Positions 1 to 7,223 of a stretch of 64,000 bases of DNA are shown here, piece after piece. The notes beneath the pieces were generated by a model. That model worked only from the letters and a program-made list of their open reading frames with translations. It did not search any database and was not told where the DNA came from. The position numbers and the translations under genes are program-made. The stretch comes from Methylovorus sp. MM2 (GTDB taxonomy: Bacteria; Pseudomonadota; Gammaproteobacteria; Burkholderiales; Methylophilaceae): the NCBI RefSeq assembly GCF_001648895.1, contig NZ_LXUF01000001.1:124001-188000 (forward strand), read 5' to 3'. How positions within the stretch are numbered: the first letter of the stretch is position 1; every line of letters starts with the position of its first letter.

Positions 1-787
1 GCTCAACATACTCATGCCAAGCATAGGATTCCCGCGTTTTTATAGGCTCATCAGGCCCGCCATTACTGAATCCAGCTAATAAATCTAGCGCTTGCTGGTG
101 ATCTTTTGTACCGTTGGCATGGTACTGCTTGGCATGTTTGATGGCGGTTTCATCCATCGCCACCTGGAATCTCACGTTCTGGTAAAGCGAACGTGAATGC
201 AGATAACGTGGATGATGGCCATCGCGCAGATTCTCATAAGCCAGTTTCCAATTTAATTTGGTTTTGTACGTTGTAAATAGCACTTCACTATCAAATGCAT
301 TGGAGACATCTTCCAGTTGGGCTATCAGCGCTTGGTTGAACTGAGCATTCAGTGGTAAAGAGTCGGCTGCCAGATTAATGAAAACGAGGTTACCGATAGT
401 TTCCAGCCTGAATCGTTTAAGGCCTAAGCATTCACGTTCCTGTTGTTCATAGCGAAAAACTTCATGTTCAAATGGCATATTTTCCACTTTGCCATCGCTG
501 CTATATTTCCAGCCATGGTAGCCACATACCAGTGACCTGATGCCATGGGCTTGAGTTTGTAATGGATTTTGTCGATGCGCGCAGAGGTTCTCAAACGCAC
601 GCAATTCACCATTGAAGTTTTGTATGACAATCGGGATGCCGCCGATATTGCGCGTAATAAAGCTATTGTGTTGTGCCAACATCATTTTTAAACCGACAAA
701 CTGCCATAAAGGCTTGAATAGCAATTCACGCTCGCGTTGAAACCAGTCTTGCGAGATATAAGCTTGTGGTGGCATTCTCGACTGCAT
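1..787 (-). CDS. Rieske [2Fe-2S] oxygenase alpha-subunit-like protein (3' end cut by window)
   Basis: This is an open frame of about 262 codons running off the left edge of the window, so the C-terminus is missing. It encodes a Rieske non-heme iron oxygenase. The cluster motif is C69-A-H71 followed by C88-x2-H91 and GW. A mononuclear-iron region follows near residues 179-197 (NWKLAYEN, then DGHH and YLH). The ATG at 787 overlaps the stop of the upstream acyltransferase as TAATG, indicating translational coupling. It is a paralogue of the Rieske protein encoded at 1479-2579, with identical Rieske residue numbering. The family hydroxylates or demethylates ring and amine substrates. In this glycan operon the substrate is probably a sugar or its acyl group, which is inference. 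No ferredoxin or reductase partner is visible. Confidence 0.85.
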   Translation of the reverse strand, partial: MQSRMPPQAYISQDWFQRERELLFKPLWQFVGLKMMLAQHNSFITRNIGGIPIVIQNFNGELRAFENLCAHRQNPLQTQAHGIRSLVCGYHGWKYSSDGKVENMPFEHEVFRYEQQERECLGLKRFRLETIGNLVFINLAADSLPLNAQFNQALIAQLEDVSNAFDSEVLFTTYKTKLNWKLAYENLRDGHHPRYLHSRSLYQNVRFQVAMDETAIKHAKQYHANGTKDHQQALDLLAGFSNGGPDEPIKTRESYAWHEYVE

Positions 788-1482
788 TATTTGCTAGCCT
801 CTTTTGCCGTTATATCTGTTTGGGGCATCGTCTTATTGGCGGATTTACTTGTATAAATATGCACGGCTGATGGGAAGAGGCTATCAATGAATGTACCCTC
901 AGCTAAAGACGTTAAATAAGCACCCGGCATATCTATTGAGCAATGACGGCCTACGGTGATATTAGCGCCCAGATTGATGTCAGAGCCTATGACGACATGT
1001 TGCCCCACTTTCACATATTGTCCTATCGATGCACCTGAGCCGACCCAGCAATTTGCGGCAATCTGTGCACCATAATCTATTCTGGCACCTGTATTGATCA
1101 ATGTATTGTTGCCGATGCTTGCACCAGAAGCGATGATCGCGCCGGCCCCAATCCAGCAATTTTCCCCTATACGACTATCAGGAGCAATGATCGCACTTGG
1201 GTGAATCAAAGTCGTGGATTTCAAACCTAGTAAGCGTGCTTGACCATAGATCTCAAGTCTGGCGAAATTAAGAGCATTTTGGTCGATTGCTGCAAATATC
1301 TCTATCTCGGTGTTGTTTAATAGACTCAGTTGTTCATTCACAGCATTTGCCGCGTCATCGGTTGAGTCTAAGCGTATAAGTTGTAATTTACGCTCACCTT
1401 GAGATAGTTGCGGCCAAGTGCTGGCGATTGTCTCAAACACAATGCCGCAACCTATTAATACTAGATCAGGTGGCTGGGTCAT
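787..1482 (-). CDS. Left-handed beta-helix (hexapeptide) acyltransferase, PglD/NeuD-like
   Basis: The 231-residue protein has a short N-terminal nucleotide-binding-like segment (LVLIGCG near residues 8-14). From about residue 95 it carries repeated hexapeptide turns of the type [I/V]GxxxxI, for example IGENCWIGAGAIIASGASIG. This is the left-handed parallel beta-helix of acetyl- and acyl-CoA or acyl-ACP dependent transferases. It resembles PglD/NeuD sugar O- or N-acyltransferases. The start overlaps the stop of the preceding Rieske gene as ATGA, and its own stop overlaps the next start as TAATG. Given the ACP, KAS III and reductase genes upstream, it could place an unusual acyl group on an amino sugar; that role is inferred. 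The acceptor cannot be read from the sequence. Confidence 0.8.
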   Translation of the reverse strand: MTQPPDLVLIGCGIVFETIASTWPQLSQGERKLQLIRLDSTDDAANAVNEQLSLLNNTEIEIFAAIDQNALNFARLEIYGQARLLGLKSTTLIHPSAIIAPDSRIGENCWIGAGAIIASGASIGNNTLINTGARIDYGAQIAANCWVGSGASIGQYVKVGQHVVIGSDINLGANITVGRHCSIDMPGAYLTSLAEGTFIDSLFPSAVHIYTSKSANKTMPQTDITAKEASK

Positions 1483-2579
1483 GGTTGAGTTTCCATCAGG
1501 TCAAGATATACCTCGGCAACGTTTTGCAGTTGCACTTCATAAGCACCGTGATAGCTTGGTTTTCCGTTGTCATACAGATTAGATTGCAATCCTTCAAGTA
1601 ATGCACGGTCTTCATCCAGTACGCGCTTTTCGCTTTTGAGATACCCCCACAAGATTGCAGATAACGCACGGATCTTATTGGTTTCCCGCGCTGTCATTAA
1701 ACTTAGTCTCACATCGGTAAGACTTGCACTGATCGGGTCGAATTGTTGAATGAGGAATATGAGCCCGCCAACAGAGATGAAATTGACGTTTGGGTAAATG
1801 AAATGGGTATGAAATGTATCAGGCTCACCAAACCCTTCGACTGAGGCTTGCCAAGGCCATTTCTTTACCTGCATTTCCATGGTGGAGGCGTAACTCAAGC
1901 TGGATAAAAGCGTTTTCTCAGGCAATGCTTTGCGAGCGGGGGCACTTGAGATTGCAGCTTTGTTAATCAATGGTTTAAAAGTTTGCGGATGTACGAAGGG
2001 TATATGGTTGTAATCCAGAACATTTTCAAAATTCAATTTCCAGTTGAATTGAGATGGCACACTGGTATGGATGACTTGTGATGAAAAGTAACCAGAAATC
2101 GTCGTAAGTTGTTGCCGGAACTCATCTGTAAACTGTTCCTCGATAGGTAATGGATCAGCATCTATGTTGATAAAAATGAGGTTGCCGATTATTTCTATCG
2201 CAAATTGGCGCAAACAAAGCTTTTCTTTTTCATCCGCAGTGAAATGATATAAAGCTTCTTGATGCGGAATGCTTTTGACATGCCCATCATCCGTGTAGCT
2301 CCAGCCATGATAACGACACGCGAGCTTGCGTTGACCATACGCTTCTAGTTGCAGAGGGGCTTGCCGATGGGCACATTGATTCTCAAATGCCTTGATCTCC
2401 CCGGCAAAGTTTTGAATCAGGATGGGTATGCCGCCAATGGTTCGCGTCAAAAAAGCATCTGGTTCACTGAGTAAGGTGCGTAATCCGGCAAAAATCCATA
2501 ACTTAGAGAAGATTTGTTTTTGCTCTTTGGCAAAGATATCCGGGTCTATATAGTGTTTCTGAGAAAGCTTGGAAAGCAT
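1479..2579 (-). CDS. Rieske [2Fe-2S] oxygenase
   Basis: A complete 366-residue Rieske oxygenase. The cluster ligands are C69-A-H71 and C88-x2-H91 followed by GW. The catalytic iron region near residue 180 reads NWKLNFENVLDYNH with a further H in FVH. It parallels the truncated paralogue at 1-787 almost residue for residue through the N-terminal half, so the pair arose by duplication. Both ends overlap neighbours: its ATG forms TAATG with the stop of the NeuD-like gene, and its stop forms ATGA with the next start. Rieske proteins of this length also act in oxidative tailoring of natural products and sugars. A tailoring role in surface glycan synthesis fits the operon better than aromatic catabolism. 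The reductase partner must be encoded elsewhere. Confidence 0.85.
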   Translation of the reverse strand: MLSKLSQKHYIDPDIFAKEQKQIFSKLWIFAGLRTLLSEPDAFLTRTIGGIPILIQNFAGEIKAFENQCAHRQAPLQLEAYGQRKLACRYHGWSYTDDGHVKSIPHQEALYHFTADEKEKLCLRQFAIEIIGNLIFINIDADPLPIEEQFTDEFRQQLTTISGYFSSQVIHTSVPSQFNWKLNFENVLDYNHIPFVHPQTFKPLINKAAISSAPARKALPEKTLLSSLSYASTMEMQVKKWPWQASVEGFGEPDTFHTHFIYPNVNFISVGGLIFLIQQFDPISASLTDVRLSLMTARETNKIRALSAILWGYLKSEKRVLDEDRALLEGLQSNLYDNGKPSYHGAYEVQLQNVAEVYLDLMETQP

Positions 2580-3217
2580 TACTTGAACTCGAAGCGCTTG
2601 GCCGGATTACCAAATACGGTCACGCCAGCAGGCACGTTAGCGACGACGACGCTTCCGGCACCGATGATGGCACCATCACCGATTTTGACTCGGGGTAATA
2701 TCGTGGCATGGGGGTGAATAACCACATCATTGCCAATCACGGCGTCACCCCCACAAAATACGAAATTACCGATATGGCAGAATTCACCAATCTTGACGCC
2801 ATGCCCGATGATGGATGAGCCTAAAATGGTAACGAACCTGCCAATTTGAGCATCTACACTGATAGAAACATTGTCATCAAAAATACAGCCTAGCCCAATG
2901 GTCGCACGTTCTCCCAGACGCAGATTCTTACGTAATATAAAGAAATCCGCATCTTGTTCGCGCAATGGTGCTGTATAGGTTCGGCGATCTGCTGGTGATC
3001 CTAATGCATTGATAAAGATATCACCTGGTTCAATCTTATAGCTTAATGGATCGCCCAGAATCGGTACGTCAGGCAGGCCTTCAATATCAGCTCGATTGTC
3101 GAGGAATCCTTTGATATCCCAGTCTTTCTGGTACGCTGAATCTTCGCGTAACATCCACAATATGCTGCGACCATAACCACTAGCCCCGATAATAATCACA
3201 TGTTTTGGCGCGCTCAC
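2579..3217 (-). CDS. NeuD/PglD-family sugar acyltransferase
   Basis: The 212-residue protein opens with a PglD-type Rossmann-like segment (VIIIGASGYGRSI near residues 7-19). From about residue 95 it has hexapeptide-repeat turns such as IGLGCIF, IGRFVTILG and IGDGAIIGAGSVV, ending with the usual VFGNPAKRF tail of this acyltransferase family. The start is GTG at 3217, overlapping the upstream stop as TAGTG. The stop overlaps the next gene as TAATG. The family transfers acetyl or other acyl groups to nucleotide-activated or glycan amino sugars. It is the second hexapeptide acyltransferase in this operon, suggesting two acylation positions or two donors, which is inference. Confidence 0.85.
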   Translation of the reverse strand: MSAPKHVIIIGASGYGRSILWMLREDSAYQKDWDIKGFLDNRADIEGLPDVPILGDPLSYKIEPGDIFINALGSPADRRTYTAPLREQDADFFILRKNLRLGERATIGLGCIFDDNVSISVDAQIGRFVTILGSSIIGHGVKIGEFCHIGNFVFCGGDAVIGNDVVIHPHATILPRVKIGDGAIIGAGSVVVANVPAGVTVFGNPAKRFEFK

Positions 3218-3981
3218 TATGCGTACTCCAGGCCACCATCCATTGCGAATACCGTACCTGTCACCACACGGCTTGCGTCAGATAATAAATACAGGCAAGC
3301 TTGGGCGATATCCGCTGGTTGGCCGACGCCTAACGGATAGCGTTTGCTGATTTCATCGAACCAAGGACGATCTTCGGTCGTCAGGGTAGTTTCTACCAAG
3401 GCAGGGCATAATGTATTCACGCGAATCTTGCGACGGGCAAGCTCTAGCGCCATCGGGCGCATCACACCAATCAACGCTGCTTTAGAGCCAGCATACGGGC
3501 CTACACCGACCGTGCCGCTTAATGCTGCTACAGATGACATGAAGATGATAGAGCCGCCATTTGTGATTAATTGCTTTGCCAGCAGGTGACGAGTAAGCAT
3601 GACTGGAGATGTGTAATTAGTTGCCATTACTTCGCTGAGATGAGTCTCACTAACCAGTTTCATTGGCGATAGACCGCGAATGCCTGCGCAATGCACGACA
3701 CCATCCACCTTGCCGCATTCGACTGCAACATTCATGAGCTTATCCATATCGGTCAACTCGGCGATGATGCTACGGTGCCCACTACCCAACAGTGATTTGA
3801 GTGTCTCATCCAAGCGTTGTTGATCGCGACCGCAAATCACCAGTTTTGCACCCGCTGCTGCGAGATATTTGGCTGTTTCCTGCCCCAAACCTTTAGATGC
3901 GCCTGTGATAAGAATCGTCTTGCCTGCCAAACCGAACAGCGTCGCGGCTACAAGCTCGGGTGTAATTTCGTTATCAACCAT
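3217..3981 (-). CDS. SDR-family 3-oxoacyl-ACP reductase-like protein (FabG-like)
   Basis: A 254-residue classical short-chain dehydrogenase/reductase. It has the NAD(P) glycine motif TGASKGLG near residue 25, the NNAG-like CAGIRG element, a catalytic Ser in FMSSVAAL 13 residues before Tyr, and YAGSK (Tyr-x3-Lys). The C-terminal MDGGLEYA is typical of FabG-type SDRs. It lies directly downstream of a second SDR and the KAS III/ACP genes, so reduction of a 3-oxoacyl-ACP made by that KAS is the likely job. Oxidoreduction of a sugar is an alternative. The start ATG at 3981 immediately follows the stop of the preceding gene. Confidence 0.85.
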   Translation of the reverse strand: MVDNEITPELVAATLFGLAGKTILITGASKGLGQETAKYLAAAGAKLVICGRDQQRLDETLKSLLGSGHRSIIAELTDMDKLMNVAVECGKVDGVVHCAGIRGLSPMKLVSETHLSEVMATNYTSPVMLTRHLLAKQLITNGGSIIFMSSVAALSGTVGVGPYAGSKAALIGVMRPMALELARRKIRVNTLCPALVETTLTTEDRPWFDEISKRYPLGVGQPADIAQACLYLLSDASRVVTGTVFAMDGGLEYA

Positions 3982-4782
3982 TTATAGCCTCATCGCTATC
4001 GAAAGACCGCCATCAATGGTCAGAATGCTGCGTGTGACCCATCGACTGGCGGGTGATAGTAGATAGACTACGCCTGGCGCAATATCCGTGCTTTCGATCT
4101 TGCCCATAGGCGTCAGCTCAGATTGTTTGTCCATATCGATCATGGTGCCTAAGCTTTCAAGCATTGGCGTATCTACATAGCCGGGCGCAACATAGGTCGC
4201 GCGGATATTTTGCTTGCCATGCTCAAGCGCAAGGGTGCGGATATACGATTCCAACGCTGCTTTTGAAGCGGCATAGCCTGCGCTGGCAGAAGGGCAGGCG
4301 CGTGATGCTAGTGCCGTCACATAAACCAATGACGCACCCGTATTGAGCTTTTTCTTGTATAGCAATCGTTGTGTCAGGTTGGCTGGTGCAAGGTAATTGA
4401 CCGATAACATCTGTTGCAGGTGCTTTTCATTCGCCATACGTACAGGCGCTAATGAGGCTGCACCTGCGCAATAGGCGAGACCATCATAAAGAGGGGCGGC
4501 TTCAATCAATGCTTCGCGGGTATCAACTTCTGTTAAGTCACCGATGATCATTTGGTGATCAGTACCATATAACTGATCAAGCACAGCCTGCAAACGTTCT
4601 GCTGAACGGCCATTGATGACTAATGTTGCACCCAGACTTGCGCATAATATGGCAACCGCCTTGCCTATGCCGGATGATGCACCCGTCACAAGGATGGTTC
4701 TACCCTCGAGAACAAAATTCTCTGTGCCGTTGAATGCCGGTGCGCTGACTGAACTTGTATTGACTATACTAGTATCGCTCAT
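3982..4782 (-). CDS. SDR-family oxidoreductase with non-canonical active-site Ser position
   Basis: The 266-residue SDR has the glycine motif TGASSGIG near residue 34 and the YAASK catalytic Tyr/Lys. The position 13 residues before the Tyr, where classical SDRs carry the catalytic Ser, reads VTALAS, so Thr-Ala replaces the usual Ser-Ser. Activity may therefore be altered, or a nearby Thr or Ser may substitute. It starts with an ATGA overlap on the KAS III stop. It is adjacent to and same-strand with the canonical SDR at 3217-3981. A pair of reductases next to KAS III and ACP suggests processing of a beta-ketoacyl chain in two reductions, or one reductase that has diverged. The function is inferred. 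Confidence 0.8.
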   Translation of the reverse strand: MSDTSIVNTSSVSAPAFNGTENFVLEGRTILVTGASSGIGKAVAILCASLGATLVINGRSAERLQAVLDQLYGTDHQMIIGDLTEVDTREALIEAAPLYDGLAYCAGAASLAPVRMANEKHLQQMLSVNYLAPANLTQRLLYKKKLNTGASLVYVTALASRACPSASAGYAASKAALESYIRTLALEHGKQNIRATYVAPGYVDTPMLESLGTMIDMDKQSELTPMGKIESTDIAPGVVYLLSPASRWVTRSILTIDGGLSIAMRL

Positions 4783-5816
4783 GCCTCGATCAATTCCGGG
4801 AATTTGGCGCCTTCTATCTCAATCACACAGCTTCCCCATGATAGGCCTATCCCAAAGCCTGAAAGCAGGAGTGTGTTATGCCCAGATTCCAATGCCTCTC
4901 GAATACGGGCAGTCATGGTGACAGGGATGGATGCCCCGCTGGTATTGCCAAAATCATGGAGCGTCATCGGTACTTTTTCAGGCGTCAGCCCTAATTTTTT
5001 ACGGATAGTCTCATTGATCATTCGATTCGCCTGATGGAACAGGAAATAATCGATCTTGTCTTTATCGTAGCCTGAATATTCCAATAGGCTATTTACTGCT
5101 GGTGGTATTTGTTGGGTAGAAAAACTCAAGACCGCCGGACCATCCAGAATCAAACCAGCTTCGGTGCGCCAATTGCCATTCTCGTCTTTATGCGGTACTA
5201 AATGATGTACCGCTGTTGGTTGCCGATGGCCGCCAACTGGCAACATGATGGCTTGGTAGCCGCTACCATCGCTATTGAGGTCAAAATACATCGGTGGTGC
5301 GGATGGGTCATACTCTAAAGCGGTTGCGGTACCGGCATCGGAGAAGAGTGGGTCGATCACGGTCGCGCATTTATCACCGACAAGCACCAAGCCCTTTTTG
5401 ATGGTACCTGCCGAGATCATGCAGCCGAGAATATACAGTGCGAACGGGTAACCGGAACAACCTAAATTCACATCAAATGCGATCGTCGTTTTGGTAAGTT
5501 TTAATCTATCCTGCAAGATGATTGCAGTCGCAGGGATCAGATAATCCGGCGATTGCGTCACCACGATGAGTGCTTCCACATCCTCTTTCTGCCAGCCGAT
5601 CTCTTCGAGCAGTTTTTCTGTCGCTACAAATGCCAGATCAGAGAAACATTGCCATTCAGAGCATATACGCCGATGCGATATGCCGATATTGCGCACCAAG
5701 CGTTCACGCTCAGATTGCATGTGTGGCGGGCAGTCATCGATATTCGAAAGAATACGTTTCGGCACACAGGTCGTCATGCCGACATATTTGACATTCTTTA
5801 ATGTGGATTGCGACAT
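4779..5816 (-). CDS. 3-oxoacyl-ACP synthase III (KAS III / FabH-like)
   Basis: The 345-residue thiolase-fold enzyme has the complete KAS III triad: Cys120 in NLGCSGYPFAL, His261 in LFHQANRMI and Asn291 in DFGNTSGASIP. KAS III enzymes condense an acyl-CoA with malonyl-ACP to give a 3-oxoacyl-ACP. The stop overlaps the following SDR start (ATGA), and the ACP gene ends only 6 nt upstream of the start. Because the island carries its own ACP and SDRs, this is likely a dedicated copy that builds a short acyl substituent for a glycan rather than the housekeeping FabH. The housekeeping gene normally sits with plsX and fabD, which are absent here. Confidence 0.9.
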   Translation of the reverse strand: MSQSTLKNVKYVGMTTCVPKRILSNIDDCPPHMQSERERLVRNIGISHRRICSEWQCFSDLAFVATEKLLEEIGWQKEDVEALIVVTQSPDYLIPATAIILQDRLKLTKTTIAFDVNLGCSGYPFALYILGCMISAGTIKKGLVLVGDKCATVIDPLFSDAGTATALEYDPSAPPMYFDLNSDGSGYQAIMLPVGGHRQPTAVHHLVPHKDENGNWRTEAGLILDGPAVLSFSTQQIPPAVNSLLEYSGYDKDKIDYFLFHQANRMINETIRKKLGLTPEKVPMTLHDFGNTSGASIPVTMTARIREALESGHNTLLLSGFGIGLSWGSCVIEIEGAKFPELIEA

Positions 5817-5822
5817 GTTGAT

Positions 5823-6047
5823 CTAGCTTGTCAGTTTATAGATATCGTTTAATACGACACACTTTACCAAGTCATTGCCCGTAATGGTTTTGCTGTATTC
5901 CATATCACACATGACGATCACACCTAACGCGGCAAGGGAATCCCATTCAGGCAAAGTCAGTAACTCTGTGTCAGCAGTCAGCTCTACAGGTTCTTGAAAG
6001 TCTACGGCTTCAGTAAATTTTTCAATGAATGTTTCAATTGTATCCAT
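5823..6047 (-). CDS. Acyl carrier protein (dedicated, glycan island)
   Basis: The 74-residue acidic protein contains the phosphopantetheine attachment motif DSL within PEWDSLAALG, with Ser37 as the modified residue. Its length is close to the usual 75-80 residues, but the sequence is diverged from housekeeping AcpP (WDSLAAL instead of ADSLDTVE). It lies between the DegT aminotransferase and the KAS III gene, with short gaps of 27 and 6 nt. It likely carries the acyl intermediate elongated by the adjacent KAS III, reduced by the SDRs and handed to one of the hexapeptide acyltransferases. That route is inference from context. Confidence 0.85.
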   Translation of the reverse strand: MDTIETFIEKFTEAVDFQEPVELTADTELLTLPEWDSLAALGVIVMCDMEYSKTITGNDLVKCVVLNDIYKLTS

Positions 6048-6074
6048 TTGGTTCCCTAATTAAACTTGATGTGG

Positions 6075-7223
6075 TTAGTGATTATTTGATACTACCTTAT
6101 TAACGATATCGGCAATTTGTTGGATTTGTTCAGTCGTTATAAAAACAGAAAACGGCAGGCCGATAAGGTCAGTAGCTATTTTGTCAGCTTCTGTCGTATC
6201 CAGATGGATGACCGGGCCGATCTTTTTTGCGTGTTGATGTAATAATGGCTGATACCAGCGTCTTGTGCCAATGCCTTTTTCTGCGCAGATACGTTCAAGG
6301 TATTCTCGTTTTGCGCTTGAGCCTACACGTATGCTGAGCGTATTGGGTGCTGCTAATATATCTCCGGATTGCCAAGTGATGGCATTGTTACAAGCATCAT
6401 CAAGGGTTTGGCGATAATGCGCATAGATCGTTTGGCGTTTTTCCGCTTGTGCATCCCAAGAATCCAGACTCGCCAAGCCAACCGCCGCATGGAACTCTGA
6501 TAATTTGGCATTGCTGCCAGCATAGGATAGCTGTCCAACAGGAAGATTAGCATCCGGGTTCAAATTGATACCGAAATTACTAAGCTGTGCAATCAGAGCA
6601 GTGGTTTTTCCGTCGCCGCAGACAACAAAGCCGCCCTCACCTGCAACAAGGGATTTTGTGGCATGCATACTGAATACGACAGGGATATCCGATGCGGTTA
6701 CCCACTGGCTGCCGAAAGCGCCTGCGGCATCGATCACGATGCGGATACCTGTGGATTTCTGGAATTCACTCCACGCCACGGTATCTTGTGGTTGACCGAA
6801 AGTCGCAACGACCAATGCCGCTTTCGCGTTACTTTCTTTTATCACGTTCTTTGCGATATCTGGGGTCAGTAACCAGCTCGCAGGGTCAATGTCTGTGACG
6901 ACCGGAATATGCCCGGCGTGGATAACAGCAGTCAATGTTGCAACAAAAGTAAGTGCTGGTACGAGTATGTGTGAACCTTTAGGCAAATCCAGACTGCTCA
7001 ACGCGAGCTCAAGACCTAAGGTGGCGCTGCTTGTTGTGACGACTTGTAGGGTGTGTGAACTATGCGCTTGAAAGCGTTCTGCAAGGCGGCTCTCCAGCTC
7101 TTTCACCAAAGGGCCGAAGTTGGAATAATGCCTTTTTTCATCGATTCGCCCCAAATATGGCCAAAGTGCCTCGCGATCAGGCACTTGTGGCAAAAGTAGA
7201 GGAATGGATATTGGTAAGCTCAT
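6075..7223 (-). CDS. DegT/DnrJ/EryC1/StrS-family PLP aminotransferase
   Basis: The 382-residue fold-type I aminotransferase has the PLP-contacting Asp in IDAAGAFG (about residue 165) and the Schiff-base Lys190 in MHATKSLVAGEGG, both characteristic of sugar aminotransferases. The family converts nucleotide-linked keto sugars to amino sugars (VioA, ArnB, PseC types). The start overlaps the stop of the glycosyltransferase gene as ATGA. An amino sugar made here could be N-acylated by the acyltransferases downstream, with the acyl part supplied by KAS III and ACP. No sugar 4,6-dehydratase is seen in the window, so the keto-sugar substrate must come from outside this segment. Confidence 0.88.
   Translation of the reverse strand: MSLPISIPLLLPQVPDREALWPYLGRIDEKRHYSNFGPLVKELESRLAERFQAHSSHTLQVVTTSSATLGLELALSSLDLPKGSHILVPALTFVATLTAVIHAGHIPVVTDIDPASWLLTPDIAKNVIKESNAKAALVVATFGQPQDTVAWSEFQKSTGIRIVIDAAGAFGSQWVTASDIPVVFSMHATKSLVAGEGGFVVCGDGKTTALIAQLSNFGINLNPDANLPVGQLSYAGSNAKLSEFHAAVGLASLDSWDAQAEKRQTIYAHYRQTLDDACNNAITWQSGDILAAPNTLSIRVGSSAKREYLERICAEKGIGTRRWYQPLLHQHAKKIGPVIHLDTTEADKIATDLIGLPFSVFITTEQIQQIADIVNKVVSNNH

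Noticed and set aside
1-2579. Aromatic-ring degradation cluster based on the Rieske oxygenases
   Set aside because: There is no ferredoxin, reductase, beta subunit, dihydrodiol dehydrogenase or ring-cleavage gene in the operon. All neighbours are glycan or acyl-modifying genes.
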